A stretch of 64,000 nt of DNA from Pithys albifrons albifrons. Its lineage: Eukaryota > Chordata > Aves > Passeriformes > Thamnophilidae. Each line of letters starts with the position of its first letter. The first letter of the stretch is position 1. The stretch spans positions 24,757,066 to 24,821,065 of the forward strand of contig NC_092467.1 in assembly GCF_047495875.1 (NCBI RefSeq), given 5' to 3'. Below the pieces are notes generated by a model. That model saw nothing but the letters and a program-made list of their open reading frames with translations, searched no databases and was not told the origin of the DNA. Below are positions 25,240 through 36,892 of the stretch, one piece after another. The position numbers and the translations under genes were made by a program.

Positions 25240-25400
25240 ATCCTGTACTGCTATTGCTTAATTGGATCAACTGACTGAGTGCATTTAGGGAGCTGACAAA
25301 TAGCATTTCTGAAAGCCACTCGCGCGTTACAGCCAAAATGGCTCTTTCTGTAGGGAGTTAATTAAAGCCAAGGCTATAAAGCTCTTTTTGCTGCTGTGGA
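25240..25400. promoter_or_regulatory. Candidate conserved non-coding element with CpG and YY1-like word
   Basis: A repeat-free block contains CGCGCG, CCAAAATGGC (a YY1-like AAAATGGC core) and TTAATTAA within about 50 bp at 25320-25366. It is followed by 'gccaaggctataaagctc'. Retained CpGs in an otherwise depleted AT-rich setting, plus stacked known-type motifs, suggest a regulatory element. No gene start is supported nearby. Confidence 0.35.
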
Positions 25401-27333
25401 ACTTGGCTTTTGAGGGCAGCTGGAGGCATCAGTCTGAACAGAAACAATCTGAGGAGCCCACACAGATTTATTTCCATTTAGAAGCAGAGTTATCACTGCA
25501 GTCCCAATAAACCATGAAGCTGAAATGTGAAGCCTTGCTCAGAGCTTGTCTAGAGCTCATCACCAAAGCAGGTTTGATTAGAATATGTTGACTCCTTGAC
25601 ACTAATATATTTAGTAAGAGTCCTTGGTTTCCACTATATTTTTTCTGCATGAGTTTCATTGGTCTAGGATATTGGACACAGAGGGGAAAGGCAAGGTCAG
25701 AAAATGATGAAGAAACTGTGAGAGTCAAATGAGCTTAAGGTATTTTTGTGGCTCACTCATATGAGAAAAAAGGCATTTTAACCCCTCAATCCTTCATTTT
25801 GGTGAATTCCCTTCACCCAGGGCTCCCTTACCTGATGACAGCACTGGCAGCAGTATCAGAGATTTGTGAATGTGAACTGGAATCACCATGTACACACCAG
25901 AGCTGCAATGTCTGTGCAGATGGCACCTCAAATGAAAAATCACAGTCTGAACTGCTCTCTCACTCTAGAAAGTCCATCACCTCCTCTGACTGATTCTTTG
26001 CTTTTATTAACACAGATCCATGTTCATGAAATACAAGCCAAGTACCTTGGATCCTCTCAACTGGCCAGACCCATGACACATCTGCAGGGTCTGTAACTGC
26101 TGATCCAAGTGGCTGCTGGTCATCTCAGCAGATATCATCTTCCTACCTTCAGAGATATGTTTTATCCCTCCTGCTCTCCAATTGAAATAAAACCCTTTCC
26201 ACATAAGTAGGAAAACAAAAATAAAACCCCAAAACCCTACACTAACCCATCCTAGCAGGCTGGACTGTATCACTGTTCATGTGAACTTTTGCTCTGCCAT
26301 TCACCTGATGGACAATTACCAGTTCAGCAGAGTTACCCAGTGGGAGTGAAGTGATAATACAACCTTGTAGCATAGTGACCTGTCCTGCCTGAGAACATGG
26401 TCAGAAGCACTACCACTGATATAGCTGGTGCCTGCTCCTTGCTGGGACTTGCTTTCTTGCCTTGGGTAGGAACTTTCAGGAGCTGTCAGTTCAGTGTTAC
26501 TCCACCAGCTCTGGCCCTGGGTTGAGCATCCTGCAGGTGCTGACCCCTGGGCAGAGGAAGGACAGGTGACTGGGAGGGAGCTGATGTACTTCTGTCACCA
26601 CAGCTGAAAATCTGTCTGGAACAGTGACCATTTGCCTCCAGCCGAAAGCACATCCAAGTGAAAGGGAAGTCTGGGGGGTAAGTCACAACAAGATGCATAA
26701 CTCTAAGCGGTGTTTTCTCCTCTGCCACCAAAACCTTATGTGACCTTAGTGACATCACTTCATCTCCTAGTACACCCAATTCCCTACCTGCTCTTAAAAA
26801 CATGAGGAGCAAGATGTACACCCTTACTCCTATTCACTCTCTCTACCTGCTGCTATGTCCTTACCTGTGAAGAACAATAAGGCAAAATATTTGATACGGA
26901 ATGGGCTTTCTCCTTTTCTCTCCTCAGCGAACGCACTTTGCACCTGCTCATTAATGAATGTACAGCATCCACATTGACTGGGGCTGGCACTGAATTGAAC
27001 TTCATGCATTTTCAGTGCCATAGCCTAGATAATAATTACTTTTATGACTCACTCGACTCCATGCTGCTGGGGCGTCATTAGGAGAATTGACAGCACAAAT
27101 AACAGAAACATTAAGGCTAATGATGTTGTGAGTGTTAGTCCTGATAAAGTGCTCCCAGTGTCACCAAAGAAGAGCCTTTCCCTTTAGCAGTTGTCTCTCC
27201 CAGGGGGATGTTTTCTTCCCACCCTTGATGTCACAGAGGAATGTCAGCTTGCTGCTCCTTTGAGTTTTGACAGTAGGAGTGTGGGGTGCACATGTGTGCC
27301 ATGTGTGCTCACACAGCAATCATTCATATTTCA
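25401..27333. other. Intergenic DNA with a possible small enhancer
   Basis: No gene was recognised. The longest frame (26486-26821 minus, 111 codons) has no domain. The stretch at about 27020-27150 looks regulatory: ATAATAATTAC, a consensus AP-1 site TGACTCA at 27045-27051, a retained CpG in GGGGCGTCATTAGG, and ATTAAGGCTAATG. Confidence 0.4.
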
Positions 27334-27660
27334 GAATAGAATCAGAGAATCATAGAAAGATTGGGGTTTGAAGGAACATTAAATATCATCCAGTTCAAAC
27401 CCCACCACCATGGGCAGCGATGCCATCCACTAGACTAGGTTGCTCAGGGTCTCATTTGGCCTTGAACACTTCCAGGCATGAGGAATCCACAACTTCTCTG
27501 AGCAACCTGTTCCAGTGCCTCACCACCTTCTGAATAAAGAACTTCCTAACATATACTCTAAATCTCTCCTCTTTTAGTTTTCAAAGAGGCTTTAAAACCA
27601 CCCTCACGCCATCCTATCACTATCTACCTGTGTAAGAAGTCACTCTAACAAATATCTCTA
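27334..27660 (-). mobile_element. CR1 LINE 3' end, minus orientation
   Basis: The plus strand reads the CR1 3' end backwards. A decayed 'agaatcatagaaag' tail comes first, then the phrase for 'aaccccaccaccatgggca', 'taggttgctcagggtct', 'ttggccttgaacacttccag', 'ctctgagcaacctgttcc' and 'gaataaagaacttcctaaca'. It continues into the 'atcctatcactatctacctg' segment of the ORF2 end and 3' UTR. It is the longest CR1 copy in the window at about 325 bp. It is 5'-truncated and has no intact coding frame. Confidence 0.93.
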
Positions 27661-30600
27661 TTCCCAATCAGTAAACTCTTGGCATCTTCAGTCTAAATGC
27701 TGTCCTGCAGCTCCCCACCTGCCCTGCAGCCTGGAATGCCCCTCCATCTGCCATGCCCTGCCAGAAGCCCACCAGATTGCTCTTAGCTTGCCTAAATCAT
27801 CAGGGAAAACATGCTAGTTTGAGCCACTCTCCTGGATTTTCCTCCCAGTTACACAGGGACAGGGATGCCCACTGCTTTGCTGATAAGTGAATGGTAACGG
27901 CCATCTCCAGATGCTTCTGCCTCTAAGATCACTTTCAAACTCTGTCCAAATTCTCTGAATCAATTTTTCCCAGTGGCTCCACTCATCTTCTAGACAGTAA
28001 GTTTTTTCTTATGCCCCCAGGACCTCCATCTATTCCCCATGAGGATGAGTAAGGCTTTGGAAAGGTCTGACCAGAGCTGAAGAAGAAGACACACATACTT
28101 TCACTGCAGTGCCACTGTGGTTGCACTTAACATGCATCTCACTGCAATAATTTACTCTCATTTTCCACTAATTTATAATTATCATGACTGGATTTAATAC
28201 TTTTTGAATTAGCTTCAAATAGTATATCTAAGGATCATGAAACTTTTTGAATGTGACAATGGACATGACAGATTTAATAAGAGATTTTAGTTCAAGCAGG
28301 GAGTTTCCCCTGCTGTTATTCCCAAAAGCAAAACTATTTCTGTGAAATAGGCATTTCCTTTTCTTTTAACGGGAAAATTTAATTTCTCTTCCCTTTTTCT
28401 TAGGCAGTTCCTCCTCTTTGCCTTCATTGCCACAAATCCCCTAATCTTGTTATTCTTGGGTGTTGGAAAAGTGTAATCATCTGAGCCATGAAATTGAAGA
28501 CAACAGCCTCACTTCCAGGGAGGTGACTTAAGTCAGAGGAATTAATTCTCCCAGCAGACAGCTCTTATTTAGAACAAATGTGATTTTCAGAACTGAAGCT
28601 ACATTGTTAATGAAGCTCTATGAAAATATATGTAGCCCAGAGCTGCTGGGAAATTCAGCACTGTGCTGGAGAAATGTGTCAAGAAAACAACAGCCAAGGG
28701 ATTGTTCAGTCAGTTCATCCCTCTGTTCCCTGGAGAGAAAGCCTGTCTATGTATTTCTCACCCTTAGAGGTTGCTGGCCTGAACAAGGGAATCTACAGCC
28801 ATTTACTGAGTGCCTGAATCTGGCCCACCTAAAAGGTGCATTTTGAAGTTTAATCAAGAAAATAGAGGGGTTTTCCTCCCTCTCCTTTAAATGAAGCCAG
28901 CACATACAAGCAGGCTGTTCTCTGCACAACACTGAGTTAAGGCATGGAAGTCCTTGCCCTGGCATGTTACAGATGTTGAGAGTTGTGCTTTATTCTTTCT
29001 CTGGGAAAAGCTGACACCCCCTTTTTAACTCTGTGCCTCAATTTCCTTTCTTGCCTGTTGTCTTTCTCTTCACCCAGAGAAGAGACTGTCCTACTTGCAC
29101 CTACATATTGAAACACCATAGGCATGACTGCTGGTCATCTCTGTGGTGTCAGAACACATTCAGAGCAATTTCCAGGGATTTATGGCCATGAAACTGGGTT
29201 TATCCAGCAAGGATACAGCAAAAATCTGCCCTAGTTTTGGAGCAGGTTGGTGTTTGCAGATGAAGGATAAGAAAGAAAAGTCATCTGTAGACCATCACAC
29301 AGGATGAAGCTGGGAGGGCAGCCTTGGGGACCTTTCCATGCTCTGCTGCCTTGGTTTACCTCCCTGGCGCGAACAGCTCTGACGCTTCCAGGTGCAGCTG
29401 TATTTGCCAGCTAAAGGTTATTTTTCTCCAGTGAACTTGATGGCTCTGTGAAAGCTTCCCAGCCCAAAAACCAAATCTGGCTGCTTACTTGCACAATCAG
29501 CCATGGGGTGCACATCCCTAGCAAAGATGCAGAAGTCAGACCCCTTGGATTTGCCAGCAGCATGTTCTTCCTGCATATAAAGTCTGCTTCCAAATGGAGA
29601 CTGCAGAGACCTGGAGACAGCAAATGGAATAAAGAATCAGCCTCTTGCCCTCGGAGAAGGAGGATCAGCTCCTAATGACAGCGTCATGTTTGCCTTGCTC
29701 AGCTGGAGATAAAAAGATGAACCATAGATCATACTGATTTTTCATGCTGAGATAACAACAGAGAAGGATTTGTCTCCAAAAGAAGGTTCTTTTCTGCCTA
29801 TGTGCCTGTGAAAGAAATAATTTTTCTTTCTGACTTCATAACAAACTTCATCAAATATCCATCTGGCACCAGGCCAGAGAGCTATGTATGAAGCTGTGTT
29901 CAGTATCTCAGCAGATGGATGTGAGAAACTCCAGCAAAGATTTCAGCAGGAGAGATCTACTATGATGGTTTTGGGAGGGTACAGAGATCTCCAGAGGCAC
30001 AGCTTATTAAAAGCTCTGTTAAAGAGAAATCTGGCTTTTTGAAACTGATAGAAAACAGAGGGTCTGACAAGGAACTGTGGTCCCAAAGCTGCCTTTGAAG
30101 TTTGATCCTGATGTGGAGAGAGAGTTTAACAAGATCTTTTTTTAGGGGTGCCTGGAGGATTGAGTAATAGAGCAATTCTCAAGTGTTTGGATCGGAAATT
30201 TCATCTTGAACCTGGGGAGTTTATTTCCTGGCAAAAGCATCATGAGAACCAGTGTCTTCTCAGGACAGGCCAATTTCAAGAAAGCAAAATTTCCAGATGA
30301 CCATGAGCTCCCAAGAAAAACTTGTAGAGACTCTGCATGCAAGAGTGCCTTGAAAAACATCATCTGTCCTCCCAGGCCCGATACTTTTAATGCTCTGAGA
30401 ATTCAAAGCCACACCAGCGTGTGCAGGTCCCACAGACTAAGAGGGACTACACGTAGCAGAAGACCTGCTGATGGAAACAGCAAAATCTCCTCTGCGCAAA
30501 CTTTGTAAATGAGACTGAACAAAGCAGTGGAAATGAGCCTGTATGGAGCAATACTTGCTGATCAACCCTGAGTGTTCAGCTGTCTCCTGCAGCCTGGGTG

Positions 30601-31126
30601 AACAGTGGTCTCCTCCTGTGTACTGAAGCTCCCCGGATCAGCAGTGGGGGCAGCTGGGACAGAAGCCCCCTGACTGCATGGAGTCAGTCTCCAAGATCTT
30701 TAAATTGATTTTAATATTTAAAAAGTCAAGCTCCCAGCTTCCCTAGGAAGTGTGAGAGAGCAAATGATGTAAGACAACACTGGTGAGATGCTCCATATCC
30801 TTAATCCATTTAGCGGGCTGTGCTGCTGCATGAACATCTGCTGTGGCTTCACATCACCCTGGGGACATGGCCAGGCTGTTACTCTGAAGCCACCCCAAAT
30901 GAGTTCTTTGGGGTAGTCAGTCTGAAAGCCAGAAGTTTTAAAAAAATATACAAACCTCTCCTAGAGCATGTTGTAGGGGGGCTGCCAGCAGTGTCTGAAG
31001 GTCTCTTCCATGGATCCTGAAAGCTCAGCTGAGCTGACAGCATCTGACAGTTGGAGAAAACCAGCCTTTCAACCTCTAAGTTGAGCACATTTGCTATGGA
31101 CTCACTGGAGACTAATGACATAAAAG

Positions 31127-31155
31127 CTTTTCTTTTTTTTTTTCCTTTTTTTTTT
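31127..31155 (+). repeat. Poly-T/pyrimidine tract
   Basis: Nearly pure T with a few C, followed by AATAG. It looks like a splice-acceptor tract on the plus strand, but no supported exon follows. It is treated as low complexity. Confidence 0.5.
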
Positions 31156-33804
31156 AATAGGAGAGACTTTGCAAATGGAAATTTCACATTTTCATGCATG
31201 TTTTTGCTCTTTCATGGATTTTTTTCCTCTTCCAGGACTTATCCAGGGGAAAATGCCCAATTTCTTGCACAAGACAGACCTCAACGGTTTGTACTTTGCT
31301 GTGGAGTTGTGAGTCTTACAGAGGAATAGCAGTTCAGGAGCATTCATGAAGCTACTCAGTCAAAATCTGAGCAAAAGGCCAGAGAGAGAAATGAGAACTC
31401 CTGGGCAAGGTGAGCATTTCACGGGAGGTTAGGATGCAAGGGGTCAGCCAGCTCAGCTTAATGAAAGGAAAGATCTAGGAAATCTGCAGTAAATATAAAA
31501 TGTTTCAGGGATAAAAATTTCCAAGAGGTAAAAATGTATCTTGGTTAAAAGCCATAGTTGGTACAAGGATAAAAGGAAATAAACCAGCCACAGATAAATT
31601 TGGGTTGGCATTAGAAAAAAGTTAATTACATTTCATGTAGTGTTTCTGGTTTATTCTTCTAGATGGAGAGAGAGACTCACAGTTCAGGTTAGTGGTGAGC
31701 AGCTGCTGTGGCAGGAATACTACAGGCTGCAAGTCCAGGAGGATGGCAGTGGATGCTCAGCAAACCCTCCTCTGTGCTTTTCTCTCTGGTCCCACTCTTA
31801 AAAAAGAAAAACCTTTCCAGTGAGTTCTTTCTAATGGCCAAAAAAAAATCCTTTCTGAAGGGAAAAGGTTTTCATTTTACACACATTGTCAGCGGAGCCT
31901 TCTTAGCCAGCTCATTTCCCAGGTCTTTAACCAGCCAGCCTGCCTGGAAAGGAGAGATTTCCTCTCATCTCAAATCACTTGGCTGCACATGGGAGAGAAG
32001 CCCTTTGACGAGGTGAATTTGCAAGGCTCTCAAATCCTCTTTATTCTCACTGTGCTATCCTTCCTTGACCCATCTCCAAGAGACCATGTTGTGCTAAGCC
32101 CAGAAGGAGCACGGAAAGGTGACAGCACCAATTCTAGACACGCACAAGCACACACAGAAACAGCTTCCACCACTTCCCTGCCCTATAAATTAAATATCAT
32201 CCATACCCAGGTCTGGGAAGTATCAACTGAAATAATCCAGTCCATTCCTCCATCCCCAGAGACTGAATCAGAATAGCCCACAGTCCTCCTGTACTCCAGC
32301 CCAGAAACCTGCTCCTCCTGTGTCCCTGACTGACTGGAGGCCCACAATTCACATCTGGCCTATTCAGGTACCCAGCTGGGGGTTAACATACACATGCAGA
32401 AAAAAAGAGGCTGAATTTGGCTATTCGTATGTTAGTCAAAGAAATGATAGTGGGAGTAGGTGGTAGGACTAGTGTTTAGACAACCAGGACTTCAAGGAAA
32501 AGTGGCATTCAAGAGGCAACATGAACTCTAAGGGATGATTTCTCCTTGTAGATACTTGCACTGTTTAGGAAATCAAGCAGGAGAGAGAGGAGCACGAGGT
32601 AAAATGAACACAGGCAGGATTGTGGCAGACACAGTGTAAGGAAAAGGGAGAAGGCAGTTGTTAGACTGAAAAAGCAGGCAGGCCAAATGCTTTCTGAGTG
32701 CAATTATTTTAATGGGTCTGTCTTTTCCAAATTCCACATTGCACACACGGAAATAGCAGTTTCAAATAAAGACTCACACCAGAAACACTGACTTGCATAA
32801 CAAGAAACTCTCCCTATCTCTTGGTACACAAGGAGGCACGAGATTCACAACAACATTAGTAACAGCCAGTCACGGAGGTGGACAGACAGACATGGAAATT
32901 CCAAAAGACAAAAAAAGGTAGTAGAGGGATGTTCTCATGTCCACCTTGCTGTGCAGGCAGGCAGCTGGGGTCACAGCTTGGTGGACAGATCCACACCACC
33001 AGGGGATCAGCATCTCACTTGCTCTACACCTCTGCTTGCTCAGGGTCCACCCTGCTCATTGTCATCTCTTGGGTCCCAGGGATGTCAGCTCCGAGAGCTA
33101 CAATGGCTTTATGGTGTATGGGCAGCACAGGTTGCTCCAGGTCCCAAGGCTGTGTATGGCTCCCTGTATGGTACTGGCTGTGATGCCACAATGCGAGTCA
33201 ACCACACTAAAGTCTTAACTGGCCAGCAAAGTTCTGCTTCTGTCCTCATTTTTGCCCTAGGGGCCTTCAACTTGTATGGGACCAGCCTTGTATTATCCAT
33301 CATCAGAAGCATTTCACAGTGCAGCTGTGATCAGGAGTGATTCCAGTATGCACTCCAGACTTGGCTTTCACACCTTCAGTGAATAAATAAAGGATTTGTA
33401 TGGTTACCGCTTGACTTACTAATTTTTTGGCTCCAAGTGGTCAAAGTGGTGCAGTAACTATATTCATGTGGGAAATGCCTCTAAAGTACTTCCAAACTGT
33501 TGTTTGCTATTCCAAAAGGCAAGCTGGGAATCAAACCTACATCAGCAAGCTATTGCTACAGCACTCACAGGCAAGCAAAAATCATGGGAGCCTTTTGCTC
33601 AGCACAACAGTTCCCATATGCCGATGGCAGGCAGTGCTGGAGGCAGATCTCACCCATGAAAACAAGCTCTAAAGGGAATCATGCAGATGATCACACAGAT
33701 TCATCCACCTTCAATCGATCTCCAGACTCAGGTGTGCTAATACCAAACCTTGCTGTTTGGTAATGCTCATCTTTAAAGCAGCCTTAAGTGGAGCTAGGAG
33801 CAGG

Positions 33805-33930
33805 TGTTTTCCCTTTTGCACAGGCAGGGAGCTGAGCAGCAGCACAATTAAATGACTTGCCCAGAACCTGGAGGCTGTACTAAACACTTGAACCCACATC
33901 TTCCAAGGCCCACGCAAACATCCTTCTCCC
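33805..33930 (+). mobile_element. MIR-like SINE remnant
   Basis: The order of words fits the core and 3' part of the ancient tRNA-derived MIR family: 'ccttttgcacaggcaggga' and 'gctgag', then 'aattaaatgacttgcccaga', then 'gaacccacatcttcc'. Divergence is high, as expected for an element fixed before the bird-mammal split. No RNA polymerase III boxes survive. A chance resemblance cannot be excluded without a profile search. Confidence 0.5.
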
Positions 33931-35024
33931 AAGCCTGCCTCTTCTCCTTTTAGCCAGTATAGACCAACTTTGCTAAAATCACAGACATAGTTCCTTGATG
34001 TAGGAGCTGTTGAAGGGATCAGACTGTTGGAACACTCAAGGAGCACCCACATTAAGACTGAGTGTTTAGTTACCTTTCATCAAGGAATTTTTCAATCCAG
34101 TCTTATCCTTCTCGATTTCATGAAGGGCCTGTAAACTGCACGGTGGCTCCCTAGAGCAGCTGGGACACCTCATGCATGGAATGTACAGCACTGTGGCTCT
34201 TCTGTCCAGCTCTGCAATGACCACACGTGCCATCACTTAACCCAGCACACCAGTCATATAGTTCTTACAGCCTGGCCATGCAGAGGTCTGCTGGTGGTGC
34301 AGAGGGGTTGTGGCCATGTCACAACCTCTCTTTCTCTGTCAGCATTTCCTCTTCAGCACTCCCACCTCTCTATACACACATTTTTGCTGGCTTATGCAGG
34401 GTTGTGCTGTCCTCAGTCAAGCAAACAGTTGATGCTGGGCTGAATGGGAAGTGTGGCCTCCCTCTGGCTATGACAAATGTGAAGTACCATAAGAAAGAGA
34501 TGACTGAAGAAAACATGATCTAGGAAACATAACTCAAAACCTGAGTGGTGGCATGGACTGTTTGCTGGCTCTTCTAACCTGGGAAATTTGGGGTATCAAA
34601 GCAAATTAGTAGGGTGCAGAATTAAGACAAGCCAAACTATGCAGCTCCCTGATGCAGATTCACAAATTATGAAAGCTGACAGATATTCAAGGTGCAAATG
34701 GATTATTACACAAAGAAGAAATCCATTCAAGGCTACGGCATACAGACACCAGTTCCATCTCAGGCATCTCCTAGGCAATAATGCACTGGAGGCTGGGAAA
34801 GCACTTTGGACAAGCCATATCCTGGTTTTTCCCCTGCTCTTCTCCAGATCTTGCTCTTGGCCTTGTCAGAAATGGGATTCTGGGCTAACTGGGCTGTTGC
34901 AGTGATATGGTATGGTCCATATGACTTTGTAGTCACTCTAAGTCCCAAAAGCCCCATTTCAAATAGAGAGTTTTCATAAACGGAGAACCTATGCAGCCAT
35001 TCCTACTCAAAATCCAGTCTCTTG

Positions 35025-35091
35025 GTGCTGCCCCTCCCCATATGGGTCCTGTCTCGCAGTGCTGTCCTTCCCCATACTGGTCCCACATATC
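35025..35091 (+). repeat. Tandem duplication, 34-bp unit, two copies
   Basis: Two adjacent copies start with 'gtgctg(c/t)cc(c/t)(t)ccccata' and continue through '(t/c)tggtcc'. The second copy has diverged by several substitutions. It is a simple local duplication without a recognised role. Confidence 0.6.
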
Positions 35092-36252
35092 TTAATACAC
35101 ATGAAGTCAGGAGTCATAGCAAAAACCCATTAGTACAGCACTGCCTTTCTGGCCAGAATTGCCCAGAGAATAACACAAATTCTTTTGTAGCACCAATCCA
35201 TGAGATTAGGGTCTTTCTGAGGCAGAGAGAATGTCTTTGCTTAGAACAGCTCTTGATAAACTCCCTTCTGCAAGCTCATCCCGTTGCTTTGCAAGCCCAT
35301 GTGCACACTGAGCATCCTGTTTCCTGCAGCAAGGAGATCCACTACTGTATGATGGATCTTGCAGTCACGTCAGGGAAGGAGATAGTCGCCATCTTCCAGC
35401 ACAGCTATACTGTAGCCCATACAGTTACCTACTGCCTGCCCCAAGGTGATGTGTGCCCTAGGCCAGCCTTCCACACAAATATGTGAAGGAAGTTCTGTTA
35501 GTCTCTGGTTACCCCAGGATTCAGCCTGCCTGACCTTCCAGGGTAAGTACTTCACAGGGTAGCACAGCTGCAGCTCAAACTCATTAACACAAGAGGAAAA
35601 TACCAGCACTAATTGTGATCCTTGTGATTTGTTCTCCCAGAATGGGTGGTAAAATCACCCAAAAGAAGGCAAGACTTTCCAAGGATTTTCAACAGAGGAG
35701 AGATTGTCTGACAATGCTTTTTCCATAGCAAACACATAGCTTTGTCCCTACTGTCAAAAAGTCTGGAACTAAAAATGCTGAACTCTTCTTGTGACTGAGT
35801 GGCAGCAAGCTGTAATTTACTGCATTCCTGCTTCTGTTATGTCCAAGAATTGCTTCACTTCTGAGAAGATAAAGTTGTCATTTGTCAGTCCCATACAGCC
35901 TCTCCTTCCAACTGTCACATTTGCACGTTATACTAGACAAATTAATTCATTCCCTTCTTCCTATCTGCTCCCCAATAAAGGTAGTAAGTTTCCAAGAACT
36001 GAGAGTCATTTTTCACAGCAACATCATTATCAATTTTCATTTTAAAACCATGTAATGGGCATGCTTCAGCAAAAATCTGCATTTTTTTCCCAGCTGTTCC
36101 ATCCACCTCCCTTAAATTGGTTCAGAAAGACCCAACTGTCTACTGGCTTCCCACAAGCACCTTCTCCACACCTCTGACTGATGGTACATCAGGAATTTCC
36201 AGCCCACCCATTGCAGTGTTTGGCTGGCTGCTGACAAAAGCTCTGCCTGGGT

Positions 36253-36801
36253 TTAGGATGCAGCCAGGTCCCTGGGCAAGTTGAGCTGTATCACCTCTCC
36301 TCCTGTGGTGTATTTAGCTGCTGGCCCGTTGCCTTCCATTGTGAAGAGTTTGCAAGTCTTCGCAGTCTCGTGAACTGGTGTGGACTTTTTCGAGGAGATG
36401 GGGGAATTTGTGGGGCTCAGTTGAACAGCAGTGGTATCCTGCACCGTGTGCTCACTAGTTTCAATTTCAAAGGCTGTGTTGCCAGGTTTGATGAGCCCAG
36501 TGTTGGAACCTGGTTTGGATTTCCTGGCCCCATGAGCTGGGGGCCTCCGGCTGCAGATGCAGCAGGCACCGAAGAACGTGAAGGCCACCACCAACAAGAT
36601 GGGTCCAATGATGATGGGAGGGTTGTTCACAGGGAGGAAGGTCCCAAAGGCAAATGCTCCCACTAAAGTGATGTTGATCCCTGCCAGCATGATGCAAAGT
36701 CCACAAGCACAGCAGAGAGCAGGGGAGGGGAGGCCCGGAGGTCGGGTCTTTTTCTGGATGGGTTTTTGGGACAAAGAGGCACTGCTCTTTTCGCTGAACA
36801 T
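36253..36801 (-). CDS. TMEM275: Two-pass membrane protein, TMEM275-like (main coding exon)
   Basis: The exon encodes a small integral membrane protein of unknown biochemical role. From the ATG at 36801 it is 182 residues. A basic N-terminal stretch (KPIQKKTRPPG, residues 13-23) leads into a first hydrophobic segment (about 28-52) that starts with the cysteine cluster CCACGLC. A short LPVNNPP turn follows, then a second hydrophobic segment (about 62-83) ending in CCICSRR. The ~95-residue polar tail is rich in Ser, Thr and Lys, with TVQDTTAVQLSPTNSP as its most distinctive piece. Basic residues on the outer ends of both helices predict cytosolic termini. Architecture and the PGLPSPALCCACGLC motif match vertebrate TMEM275 as I remember it, and the length fits too. 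A diverged TMEM200-type protein is the alternative. The ATG has A at -3 and is the first in-frame ATG after the acceptor at 36893. Phase-compatible sequence upstream (see 39190-39505) could extend the protein. Confidence 0.72.
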   Translation of the reverse strand: MFSEKSSASLSQKPIQKKTRPPGLPSPALCCACGLCIMLAGINITLVGAFAFGTFLPVNNPPIIIGPILLVVAFTFFGACCICSRRPPAHGARKSKPGSNTGLIKPGNTAFEIETSEHTVQDTTAVQLSPTNSPISSKKSTPVHETAKTCKLFTMEGNGPAAKYTTGGEVIQLNLPRDLAAS

Positions 36802-36892
36802 GTTGAGATCAGTCTCAGAGGTTACTTCAGTCCTCGCAGTGTGTACACTGTGTTGAGAAGGGTAGTTCTGGTCTCCTGCTGCCTTGAAATCC
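36802..36892 (-). other. 5' part of the main TMEM exon, upstream of the internal ATG
   Basis: On the minus strand a textbook acceptor (TTTGTTCCTCTCCAG) ends at 36893 and the exon starts with GGATTTC. These 91 bases are open in the same frame as the CDS. They encode a polar, plausible peptide ending TSETDLN just before the ATG at 36801, with no other ATG in any frame. They are either 5' UTR, or coding if the transcript includes the 39190-39505 exon, whose last codon is completed by the first G here (AG|G, Arg). Confidence 0.6.

Larger units (their letters stand above)
27661..36252. other. Intergenic DNA downstream of the TMEM gene, no further gene recognised
   Basis: This stretch would contain the 3' UTR of the minus-strand TMEM gene at its right end. 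I could not find a convincing minus-strand AATAAA within the first kilobases below 36253, so the transcript end is undefined. Open frames up to 154 codons (35022-35486 plus) have no recognisable domain. Repeats are listed separately. The rest is ordinary single-copy DNA. Confidence 0.4.

Noticed and set aside
29020..29065. 'ctctgtgcctcaatttcc' resembling the reverse strand of a MIR core
   Set aside because: The match is too short, and the flanking bases do not continue the MIR consensus.
31051..31329. Pyrimidine tract followed by AG, resembling a plus-strand splice acceptor with a downstream open frame
   Set aside because: The open frame runs through the poly-T itself, no donor or protein family follows, and such tracts are common low-complexity sequence.
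35022..35486. 154-codon plus-strand frame
   Set aside because: It begins inside a 34-bp tandem duplication and shows no domain or convincing splice structure.
36370..36666. 98-codon plus-strand frame opposite the TMEM coding exon
   Set aside because: It is a shadow frame of the real minus-strand CDS.
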